Of a DNA stretch of 16,271 bases, positions 8,214 through 14,479 are shown in pieces. The stretch is from assembly GCA_046086225.1 (NCBI GenBank), contig JBJSXF010000151.1:1-16271 (forward strand). The letters run 5' to 3'. The notes beneath the pieces were generated by a model that was given only the letters and a program-made list of their open reading frames with translations, was not told the origin of the DNA and ran no database searches. The position numbers were made by a program, and so were the translations under genes. Source of the stretch: JBJSXF01 sp046086225. GTDB lineage: Bacteria > Actinomycetota > Acidimicrobiia > IMCC26256 > PALSA-610. The stretch's first letter is position 1. Every line of letters begins with the position of its first letter.

Positions 8214-8674
8214 GGGCGCTCCCCCTGCTTGTAGTCCCACCACTGGATCTCGAGCATCATCGGCAGCAAGTAGCCGATGTAGATCGCGGTGATGGCGAGC
8301 ACGCCGTGATCGTCGGTGTGCTTGTCGATGATGTCGACCCGCGGGTCACGCACCTGCCAGGCCCGGGCCCGGGCGAGGATGTCGTCGAGCTCCGACTCCG
8401 CGCCCACCGAGAGCCCGAAGTGGTCGAGCCGGGGGCAGGTCATCACCCCGCCCTCGTCGTCGGCGACGAGGAACACGAACTGCTCGACCTGGTGCACCGA
8501 GAACACTTGGCGCTTCCGGTCAATGGTCATCATCTCGAGATCGGTGAACCCGAAGACGTCGCCGTAGAACTCGGCCCGCAGCCGTCGGTGCTCGGCATCG
8601 AGCTCGGCGGGCGGCAGGCTCAGCGCCACATGGTTGATGCGTGGCGTGCGGGTCGTGAAGGCCGGACCGGTCAT
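8210..8674 (-). CDS. VOC-superfamily (glyoxalase/bleomycin-resistance fold) protein
   Basis: This is a small gene of 154 residues. I start it at ATG 8674, which overlaps the stop of the alcohol dehydrogenase by four bases; the much longer open frame upstream is antisense-like shadow. Two beta-alpha-beta-beta-beta modules are visible: RINHVALSL (12-20), FYGDVFGFTDLEMM (36-49) and HQVEQFVFLVADDEGG (61-76), then LDHFGLSVGAESELDDILARA (83-103) and IYIGYLLPMMLEIQWWDY (131-148). H15, H85 and E142 occupy the places where this superfamily usually puts metal ligands. Members are dioxygenases, isomerases, epimerases or binding proteins. Its location between a dehydrogenase and an LLM oxidoreductase suggests a catabolic step. 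The specific reaction is unknown. Confidence 0.83.
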   Translation of the reverse strand: MTGPAFTTRTPRINHVALSLPPAELDAEHRRLRAEFYGDVFGFTDLEMMTIDRKRQVFSVHQVEQFVFLVADDEGGVMTCPRLDHFGLSVGAESELDDILARARAWQVRDPRVDIIDKHTDDHGVLAITAIYIGYLLPMMLEIQWWDYKQGERP

Positions 8675-9753
8675 CGCCCCGCCTCCGGGGACACGACAGG
8701 CACGATCATGGCCTTGGCGGCGAGCTCCCCTTCGTGCAGCCCGATCGCGGCGTCGAGGAGACGGTCGAGCGGGAAGTCCTCGGCCTCGACGAGCAGATCG
8801 TTGGGCAGCCGACCCGAGGCGAGCAGCTCGAGCGCGCGCTCGAAGCCGTCGTCGTCGTAGACGAACGCGCCGGTGATCTCGAGCTCGTTGAGCAGGATGC
8901 GATTCGGGTCGAAACGGGGCCGAGCCATGCCGGCGCCCACGAGCACGAGCCGACCCGCCCGCTTGAGCTGGGCGAGGCCGGTCTCCATCGCCTTGCCGTT
9001 GCCCGAGCAATCGAGCACGACGTCGAAGGGCTCGTCGACGAGGTCGTGGGGCATGGGCGGGACGACGAGCGTCTCCGGCTCGACGACGGTGGCGCCGAGC
9101 CGCGCGCACAGCTCGCGGCGGTTGGCCTTGGGCTCGCTCACGACCACGTCGACAACGCCGAGGGCCCGGAGCGCGGCGACCGCGAGGAATCCGATCGGAC
9201 CTCCGCCGGTGACGAGCCACCGGGTACCCGGGCGCGCCCCGCCCGCCCGGGTGATGCCGTGCAGCGATACGGCGAGGGGCTCGGTGAGCGCGGCGTGCTT
9301 CAACGACAGACCATCGGGAACGCGCAGCGCCTCGGCGGCCGGCACCGCCTTGTAGGCCGCGAACGCGCCCTGCCAGCCCCCGTCGTCGGCCCCGACCCGC
9401 CCCCGCTCGACACAGAGCTGGCGGCGGCCCGCCCGGCAGTACTCGCACTCTCCGCACCGGGCCGTGGGACCGCCGATCGCCCGGTCGCCGACCGCCCAAC
9501 CGGTCACCCCCTCACCGACGGCGGCGACCACGCCCGAGTACTCGTGACCCTCGATCACGCCGGGGCGCCCGCCCCATTCGATGAGGAAGTGCAGGTCGGA
9601 CCCGCAGACGCCACAGTGGCTCACCTCGAGCAGCAGCTCGCCGGGCGCCGGACTCGGAACGGGTCGCTCCTCGACGACGACCTCACGGACCCCCATGAAG
9701 ACGGCGGCGGGCATCGTCTCGGGGACGGGCCGGACGGTGGTTGCATCGGTCAT
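8671..9753 (-). CDS. Zinc-dependent medium-chain alcohol dehydrogenase
   Basis: The protein has 360 residues from ATG 9753, a normal length for the family. Catalytic-zinc motifs are HCGVCGSDLH (46-55, C47) and GHEYSG (69-74, H70/E71), with E158 in LTEPLAVSLHG. The structural zinc lobe is intact (C100, C103, C106, C114). The Rossmann domain carries VTGGGPIGFLA (181-191), and an acidic E207 at the end of the second strand favours NAD over NADP. It resembles sorbitol/threonine-dehydrogenase-type MDRs oxidising a secondary alcohol, but the substrate is open. It is the first gene of the ADH-VOC-LLM operon and is divergent from the amidohydrolase across a gap containing a palindrome centred 53 nt from its start. 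No clear Shine-Dalgarno sequence is present. Confidence 0.93.
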   Translation of the reverse strand: MTDATTVRPVPETMPAAVFMGVREVVVEERPVPSPAPGELLLEVSHCGVCGSDLHFLIEWGGRPGVIEGHEYSGVVAAVGEGVTGWAVGDRAIGGPTARCGECEYCRAGRRQLCVERGRVGADDGGWQGAFAAYKAVPAAEALRVPDGLSLKHAALTEPLAVSLHGITRAGGARPGTRWLVTGGGPIGFLAVAALRALGVVDVVVSEPKANRRELCARLGATVVEPETLVVPPMPHDLVDEPFDVVLDCSGNGKAMETGLAQLKRAGRLVLVGAGMARPRFDPNRILLNELEITGAFVYDDDGFERALELLASGRLPNDLLVEAEDFPLDRLLDAAIGLHEGELAAKAMIVPVVSPEAGR

Positions 9754-9759
9754 GGGGTC

Positions 9760-9789
9760 AGGTTCGCCCGAGCGGAGGCCACGCGTCAA
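9760..9789 (-). promoter_or_regulatory. Candidate promoter of the alcohol dehydrogenase operon
   Basis: On the - strand a TTGACG box (9784-9789) is separated by 18 nt from GAACCT (9760-9765), which lies 6 nt before the ATG. The -35 is good and the -10 is weak (GANNNT rather than TANNNT). If real, the transcript would be leaderless or nearly so. The -10 mirrors the GAGACT box of the divergent gene about the palindrome centre. Confidence 0.4.
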
Positions 9790-9797
9790 CCGGGCGA

Positions 9798-9814
9798 CGG
9801 TTCGGAGCGAACCG
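9798..9814. promoter_or_regulatory. 17-bp palindrome, putative shared operator
   Basis: CGGTTCG-gag-CGAACCG is a perfect inverted repeat with 7-bp arms and a 3-bp spacer. Its centre, base 9806, is exactly 53 nt from the A of both divergent ATG codons (9753 on -, 9859 on +). It is the only strong dyad in the 105-bp intergenic gap. It is probably a regulator binding site controlling both the dehydrogenase operon and the amidohydrolase. No regulator gene lies in the window. Confidence 0.6.
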
Positions 9815-9846
9815 CCCCGACCCGCGCACGAGCTCCCCGCCCGCGC

Positions 9847-9852
9847 GAGACT
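9847..9852 (+). promoter_or_regulatory. Candidate -10 box of the amidohydrolase gene
   Basis: GAGACT lies 6 nt before the ATG at 9859 and matches the TANNNT pattern only at its A and last T. It is mirror-symmetric with GAACCT on the other strand. No Shine-Dalgarno sequence or recognisable -35 is present. This is a weak call, made on position and symmetry. Confidence 0.3.
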
Positions 9853-9858
9853 GGCACC

Positions 9859-11526
9859 ATGAGCGCAGACGTGGTCATCCGGGGTGGGACGGTCATCGAC
9901 GGCACGGGAGCGCCGGGCTACCGGGCCGATGTCGCCGTCACCGACGGCGTGATTTCCGGGATCGGCGACCGCCTCGACGGGAGGCGCGTCCTCGATGCCG
10001 GCGGGCAGGTGGTGACCCCCGGCTTCGTCGACATCCACACCCACTACGACGCCCAGGTGTTCTGGGACCCGGCCCTCACCCCGTCGTGCTGGCACGGGGT
10101 GACGAGCGTGGTGGCCGGCAACTGCGGGTTCACGATCGCACCGGTGCGCCCCCAGGACCGCGAGCTGCTCGTGCGTACCCTCCAGCACGTCGAGGACATG
10201 TCGCCCGACACGCTCTTCGCCGGGGTGCCCTGGGACGAGTTCGAGTCGTTCCCCCAGTACCTCGACGCGATCGAGCGCCGGGGAACCCTCCTCAACTACG
10301 CGTGCTACGTCGGCCACACCGCCATCCGCATCTACGTGATGGGCGACGAGGGCTACGAGCGGGCAGCCACCGACGACGAGATCCGGGCCATGCAGGAGAT
10401 CATCGCCGACGCGATGGCCGCCGGCGCGGCCGGATTCGCGAGCAGTTCCTCACCCACGCACAGCGGCGCGGGGGGACGACCGGTGCCCTCCCGGGTCGCC
10501 GACCTCGCCGAGATGCACGCCCTCGTCGAGCCGCTACGTGCGGCCGGGAAGGGCGTGGTCGCCCTGCTCCCCGGCGAGAAGGTCACCCACGGCGACGTCT
10601 ACGGCATCCAGCGCACCGCCGGTCGGCCGCTCACGTGGACCGCGCTCCTCACGGTGAAGGGCTTCCCGTACCACGAGAAGATCATGGCCGACAACAAGGC
10701 GGCCCGGGCCGAAGGTGTCGAGGTGTGGCCCCAGGTGTCGTGCCGTCCGCTCCAGTTCCAGATGAACCTGCGCGAGCCGTTCACGTTCAACATGCGCGCT
10801 TCGTTTCAGGAGCTCATGGATCGGTCCGACGACCAGCGCCTGGCCGCGTACCGCGACCCGGCCTGGCGCGCCCGGGCCTGGGAGGAACTGTCGGGCGGCG
10901 GGGGCGCACTCCCGACCAACTTCGACTCGCTGAGCGTCGCCGAATCCGATGCGCACCCCGAGCTCGTGGGTCGCCCGGTCGTCGACGTCGCCGCCGAGCG
11001 GGGCGTGACCCCTCTCGACGTGATGCTCGACCTCTCGATCGACGAGAACCTCGGCACCCGGTTCAACAGCGTCCTCGCCAACAACGACCCCGACGCCATC
11101 GCCGAGCTCCTGCCCGAGGACACGGTGCTCCTCGGCCTGGCCGACTCCGGGGCGCACGTCTCGCAGCTCTGCGACGCCTGTTTCGCCACCGACCTGCTCG
11201 GCAACTGGGTCCGCGACCGCGAGGTCATGCCGCTGGAGAAGGCGATCTACAAGCTCTCGGGGGAGCCGGCTGCGGTTTACGGCCTCGACGACCGGGGCAC
11301 GCTCGAGGTGGGCAAGGCCGCCGACGTCGTGGCGTTCGACCCCGAGACGGTGGCTCCCGGCCCGCTGCGTCGCATCCGCGACTTTCCGGCCGACGGCGAG
11401 CGACTCGTCGCCGACCGGCCCGAGGGCATGCGGCACATGTTGGTGAACGGCACCGTCATCCGGGCCGACGGCACCCCCGACACCGCCGCGCTCGCCGAGC
11501 GCCCGGGCAAGCTCCTGCGCTCGTAG
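9859..11526 (+). CDS. Amidohydrolase, N-acyl-D-amino-acid deacylase (D-aminoacylase)-like
   Basis: The protein has 555 residues from ATG 9859. It has the N-terminal composite-sheet domain typical of the family (VVIRGGTVIDGTGAPGYRADVAV, 5-27). The metal motif DIHTHYDAQ (58-66, H60/H62), the GNCGFTIAP motif (87-95, C89, the cysteine that bridges zinc in D-aminoacylases) and GHTAIRIYVMG (152-162) follow. H220 lies in DLAEMHALVEPL, D429 in GLADSGAHVS, and GTLEVGKAADVVAFD (480-494) closes the sheet domain. The family hydrolyses N-acyl-D-amino acids or related amides. The usual second barrel histidine (an H-x-R segment after the H220 helix) is not visible; GKGVVALLPGEK stands there. The substrate may therefore differ. 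It is divergent from the dehydrogenase operon and convergent with the acyl-CoA synthetase. Confidence 0.9.
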   Translation: MSADVVIRGGTVIDGTGAPGYRADVAVTDGVISGIGDRLDGRRVLDAGGQVVTPGFVDIHTHYDAQVFWDPALTPSCWHGVTSVVAGNCGFTIAPVRPQDRELLVRTLQHVEDMSPDTLFAGVPWDEFESFPQYLDAIERRGTLLNYACYVGHTAIRIYVMGDEGYERAATDDEIRAMQEIIADAMAAGAAGFASSSSPTHSGAGGRPVPSRVADLAEMHALVEPLRAAGKGVVALLPGEKVTHGDVYGIQRTAGRPLTWTALLTVKGFPYHEKIMADNKAARAEGVEVWPQVSCRPLQFQMNLREPFTFNMRASFQELMDRSDDQRLAAYRDPAWRARAWEELSGGGGALPTNFDSLSVAESDAHPELVGRPVVDVAAERGVTPLDVMLDLSIDENLGTRFNSVLANNDPDAIAELLPEDTVLLGLADSGAHVSQLCDACFATDLLGNWVRDREVMPLEKAIYKLSGEPAAVYGLDDRGTLEVGKAADVVAFDPETVAPGPLRRIRDFPADGERLVADRPEGMRHMLVNGTVIRADGTPDTAALAERPGKLLRS

Positions 11527-11556
11527 ACCCGACCCGCGTCCGACGGCCCGCGGCGG

Positions 11557-11575
11557 CGGTTCCGGGAGCGAACCG
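11557..11575. repeat. Inverted repeat in the convergent gap, operator-like or weak terminator
   Basis: The 49-bp gap between the amidohydrolase stop and the synthetase stop ends in CGGTTC-(7 nt)-GAACCG, which abuts the TGA at 11576. It is nearly the 17-bp palindrome at 9798-9814 with two bases inserted. In RNA it would form a 6-bp stem with a 7-nt loop from either strand. No U-tract follows, so termination would have to be Rho-dependent or inefficient. Confidence 0.4.
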
Positions 11576-13198
11576 TCAGGTCTCGGCCCGCAGCCCGGCT
11601 CGCAGCACGAACTTCTGGATCTTGCCGCTCGGCGTGCGGGGGAATTCGTCGACGCCCCGCACGTGCTCGGGCCACTTCTGGCGGGCGAGACCGGCCGGCT
11701 CGAGAAACGCCCGCACCGCCTCGACGTCGGGCGGCTCCGCACCGGGGAGCATCCGGAAGAACGCGCAGCCGACCTCGCCGAGGCGGGCGTCGGGCGCGGC
11801 GACGACCGCCACCTCGGCCACGCCGGGCATGCGCACGAGCACCTCCTCGACCTCAGCCGCACTCACGTTCTCGCCGCCGCGGATGATGATGTCCTTCTTG
11901 CGGTCGGTGATCGTGAGGAACCCGTCGGCGTCGAGCACGCCGACATCCCCGGTCATGAACCAGCCGTCGGGGCTGAACGCGTTCGCCGTCTCGGCCTCGT
12001 CGGTGTAGCCGGCGAACTGATCGGGACCGCGGGTCCAGATCTCGCCCGCCTCACCCGGGGCGACATCGGCGCCGTCCTCGTCGACGAGTCGGAGCTCGAC
12101 GCCGGGCAGGGGCGCGCCGTCGGTGTTGATCCGCTTCACCCGGGGCGTGTCGGGGTAGCTGCCGGTGATCGACGGGTGCTCGGTGGACCCGAAGCTGCGA
12201 GCGATCTCGATGCCGAGCGCCGCACAGCGCTCCCCCACCGCGGCCGGCACCGGCGATCCGCCGAGCCCGACGAAGGGCATCAGCGGAACGTGGCGTTCGG
12301 GATCGAAATCGGGGTGGTCGAGGAGGCTGGTGAGGAAGTAGGTGGAGCCCTGTCCACCCGAGATGCCGTCCTCGATCATCGCGGCGAGCACCCGACCCGG
12401 GTCCCACTGGTCGATGAGGTGGATCGCGTGGCGGCGGTACGGGGGCACGAGGAGGGCGGCGAGCATGCCGATGGCGTGCCCGACCGGCGCCCCGGTGAGG
12501 AAGGGAGGCGCACCCCGGGCCGCCTGCATCGCCGCGAGCTGGTGGATCTCGGCCGTGATCGAACGGTGGGTGTGCACCACACCCTTCGGATTGGAGGTCG
12601 TGCCCGAGGTGTAGGCGACGAGCGCCGGACGGGCCGCGTCGACCGCCGCCGGGCCGGCGATCGGATCGGTCGCGACGAGGTCGGCGAACGCGAGGAGCCC
12701 GCGGCCCTCGTCGTCGCCGACGACCGCCACCCACTCGAGGTCGGGCAGGTCGTCGCGCAGACCATCCAAGTTGGCGAGGAAGTCCTGGTGGCCGAAGCGG
12801 TCGGCCGTGATGAGCGCGCGCACCCGCGTCTTGCGGAGGATGTAGCCGACTTCCTTCGGGCCGTAGAAGTGCACGATCGGCACGACGACCGCACCGACGT
12901 ACGTGCAGGCGTAGAACGTCGCCGCGGCCTCGACCCAGTTGGGCAGCTGGAACGACACGACGTCGCCGGCCCCGATGCCCCGACTTCGCAGGCCGCTCGC
13001 CACCCTCCGGGCGAGCGCATCGACCTCGCCGAGCGTGCCGCGGTACGGGCGGCGGTCGGAGCGAACCGTGAAGGGCCGGTCGGCGGCTTCGCCGAGCGCC
13101 TCGGCGAGCACCTGGCCGACCGTCCGTCCGGTCCAGAATCCCTCGCCGATGTAGCGCTCGACCTGCTCGGTGGTGGGTTCGCGCGGCGTGAAGTCCAT
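11576..13198 (-). CDS. Acyl-CoA synthetase (AMP-forming, ANL superfamily)
   Basis: The protein has 540 residues from ATG 13198. The adenylation motifs are all present: P-loop YTSGTTSNPKG (196-206), RSFGSTEHPSITG (334-346, A5), GWFMTGDVGVLDADGFLTITDRKKDIIIRGGENVSAAEVE (412-451, A7/A8) and the C-terminal PRTPSGKIQK with K526 as the catalytic lysine (A10). It should activate a carboxylic acid to its acyl-CoA via the acyl-adenylate. The N-terminal part (PNWVEAAATFYACTYVGAVVVPIVHFYGPKEVGYIL) is like cyclohexanecarboxylate or medium-chain/aryl acid ligases. It is the last gene of the DUF35-thiolase-ACAD-synthetase series, 51 bp after the dehydrogenase stop, with its own leaderless-type -10. It probably supplies the CoA ester used by its neighbours. 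Chain type is unknown. Confidence 0.93.
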   Translation of the reverse strand: MDFTPREPTTEQVERYIGEGFWTGRTVGQVLAEALGEAADRPFTVRSDRRPYRGTLGEVDALARRVASGLRSRGIGAGDVVSFQLPNWVEAAATFYACTYVGAVVVPIVHFYGPKEVGYILRKTRVRALITADRFGHQDFLANLDGLRDDLPDLEWVAVVGDDEGRGLLAFADLVATDPIAGPAAVDAARPALVAYTSGTTSNPKGVVHTHRSITAEIHQLAAMQAARGAPPFLTGAPVGHAIGMLAALLVPPYRRHAIHLIDQWDPGRVLAAMIEDGISGGQGSTYFLTSLLDHPDFDPERHVPLMPFVGLGGSPVPAAVGERCAALGIEIARSFGSTEHPSITGSYPDTPRVKRINTDGAPLPGVELRLVDEDGADVAPGEAGEIWTRGPDQFAGYTDEAETANAFSPDGWFMTGDVGVLDADGFLTITDRKKDIIIRGGENVSAAEVEEVLVRMPGVAEVAVVAAPDARLGEVGCAFFRMLPGAEPPDVEAVRAFLEPAGLARQKWPEHVRGVDEFPRTPSGKIQKFVLRAGLRAET

Positions 13199-13207
13199 CG
13201 CTGCGGA

Positions 13208-13213
13208 ACCGTA
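13208..13213 (-). promoter_or_regulatory. Candidate -10 box (TACGGT), leaderless-type
   Basis: TACGGT on the - strand fits TANNNT and lies 9 nt before the synthetase ATG, with no Shine-Dalgarno sequence in between. No -35 is evident. It suggests an internal promoter for the synthetase. Confidence 0.4.
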
Positions 13214-13215
13214 GC

Positions 13216-13233
13216 GGCCGGACGCCGCCGGCC
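13216..13233. repeat. GC-only inverted repeat upstream of the synthetase
   Basis: GGCCGG-(6 nt)-CCGGCC forms a perfect 6-bp stem in the 51-bp gap between the acyl-CoA dehydrogenase and synthetase genes, immediately upstream of the TACGGT box. It could be a partial terminator of the upstream transcript or a binding site, or simply chance in GC-rich DNA. Confidence 0.25.
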
Positions 13234-13249
13234 CGCCCGGGATGCGGGA

Positions 13250-14443
13250 TCAGGCCCTCGGCAGCCCGAGCACGCGCTCGGCGATGATGTTGCGCTGGAT
13301 CTCGCTCGTGCCGCCCGGGATCGTGGCGCCGAACGAACGCAGGTACTGGATCGCCCACGAGCCCTCGCGCCACATCTGCGGTCCGAAGAGATCGTCGTCG
13401 AGCGCGTCGGGCCCGAGCACTTCGGTGCCGTAGAGGAGCGCCTTCTGGAGCGCCTCGCTGCCGTACAGCTTGAGGAGCGAGTGCTCCGGCGCCGAGCGAC
13501 CGGCGAGGAACTTCGCGAATCCCCGGTACCCCATGGCGAGGAGGGCCTGCCCGTCGACGTGGAACGATGCCACCGCGTCGCGGTAGCGGGGATCGTCGCC
13601 GAGTCGGATGCCGTCGGGCCCGCGCCGATCGCCGAGTTCGACGAGCGCCTGCACCGCCCGCTGGAGGTCGTAGGCGTAGTTGATCCAGAGCATCGCCCGT
13701 TCGTGGGCGAGCGAGCCCTGGGTGATCGGCCAACCGCCGTTCAGCGGGCCGACGAGGTTCGCGACGGGCACCCGCACATCGGTGAGGAAGACCTCGTTGA
13801 AATCGTAGAAATCGGGCTCGCTCAGTTCCGGGAACGGACGACGCTCCACGCCGGGTGCCGTGGTCTCGATGATGAGTGCACTGATGCCCTTGTGCTTGGG
13901 CAGCTCGGGATCGGTGCGCACGAAGCACAGGCACCAGTCGGCGTGGTGCGCGCCCGACGTCCACACCTTCTGGCCGTTGACGACGAACTCGTCGTCGTCG
14001 AGCACCGCCCGCGTCTTCAGGCTCGCGAGATCGCTCCCTGCCGTCGGCTCGCTCATCCCGAGGCACCACGAGATCTCGGCTCGCAACGTGGGGAGGAGGA
14101 ACTGCTCCTGCTGCTCGGGCGTGCCGTAGTCGAGGATCGAGGGGGCGATGATGCCGAGGCCCTGGGGGTTGGCGCTGCGCATGATCTGACGCCGGCTCAT
14201 CTCCTCGAAATAGATCATCTGCTGGGTCGGGGAGGCGTTGCGACCGCCGAGCTCGGGCGGCCAGCCGGGCACGAGCCAGCCCGCATCGAAGAGGAGTCGC
14301 TGCCAGTCGCGCGCCCACTGCGGCATGTGCGCACTCGAGAGCTTCGGCTCCCGCCGGAGGTCCTCGCTCGGCGCGTTCGCGTCGAGCCAGTCTCCGAGGT
14401 CGGCTCGGAACTCCTCGTCCTCGGCGGCGTACTGCAGACGCAT
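13250..14443 (-). CDS. Acyl-CoA dehydrogenase (FadE-like)
   Basis: The protein has 397 residues from ATG 14443, a full-length family member. An N-terminal helical domain runs to about 120. The flavin/substrate motif WCLGMSEPTAGSDLASLKTRAV (126-147) starts the beta domain, with NGQKVWTSGAHHADWCLCFVRT. The C-terminal helical domain ends with RSFGATIPGGTSEIQRNIIAERVLGLPRA (369-397). The MCAD-type catalytic Glu (YEGT) is replaced by Gly (PGGT). E248 in GSLAHERAMLW lies where isovaleryl-CoA dehydrogenase and several mycobacterial cholesterol FadE enzymes place the base. It should insert an alpha,beta double bond into an acyl-CoA, with electrons leaving through FAD and ETF. It lies 36 bp after the thiolase gene and has its own -10 box. 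The substrate is probably a branched or ring-bearing acyl-CoA (inference). Confidence 0.93.
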   Translation of the reverse strand: MRLQYAAEDEEFRADLGDWLDANAPSEDLRREPKLSSAHMPQWARDWQRLLFDAGWLVPGWPPELGGRNASPTQQMIYFEEMSRRQIMRSANPQGLGIIAPSILDYGTPEQQEQFLLPTLRAEISWCLGMSEPTAGSDLASLKTRAVLDDDEFVVNGQKVWTSGAHHADWCLCFVRTDPELPKHKGISALIIETTAPGVERRPFPELSEPDFYDFNEVFLTDVRVPVANLVGPLNGGWPITQGSLAHERAMLWINYAYDLQRAVQALVELGDRRGPDGIRLGDDPRYRDAVASFHVDGQALLAMGYRGFAKFLAGRSAPEHSLLKLYGSEALQKALLYGTEVLGPDALDDDLFGPQMWREGSWAIQYLRSFGATIPGGTSEIQRNIIAERVLGLPRA

Positions 14444-14450
14444 GGCGCGG

Positions 14451-14456
14451 AGGCTA
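14451..14456 (-). promoter_or_regulatory. Candidate -10 box (TAGCCT), leaderless-type
   Basis: TAGCCT on the - strand matches TANNNT and lies exactly 7 nt before the ATG at 14443, the spacing expected when transcription starts at the A of ATG. There is no Shine-Dalgarno sequence. It is the best of the leaderless-type boxes seen here. Confidence 0.45.
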
Positions 14457-14479
14457 ACGCCCGAGCAGCCGACCGGGCC

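Noticed and set aside
8675..9499. Long N-terminal extension of the VOC gene
   Set aside because: It is out-of-frame sequence of the alcohol dehydrogenase; ATG 8674 gives a standard VOC length and an ATGA overlap.
9754..10317. N-terminal extension of the alcohol dehydrogenase across the divergent gap
   Set aside because: It would run antisense through the start of the amidohydrolase and has no dehydrogenase features; ATG 9753 gives a normal 360-residue enzyme.
11527..11575. Strong intrinsic terminator between convergent genes
   Set aside because: Only a 6-bp stem without a U-tract is present, so it is listed as a repeat rather than a terminator.
12051..14318. A 755-residue - strand open frame overlapping the synthetase and dehydrogenase in another frame
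   Set aside because: Arg/Ala/Pro/Gly-rich shadow of two genes with complete family motifs.
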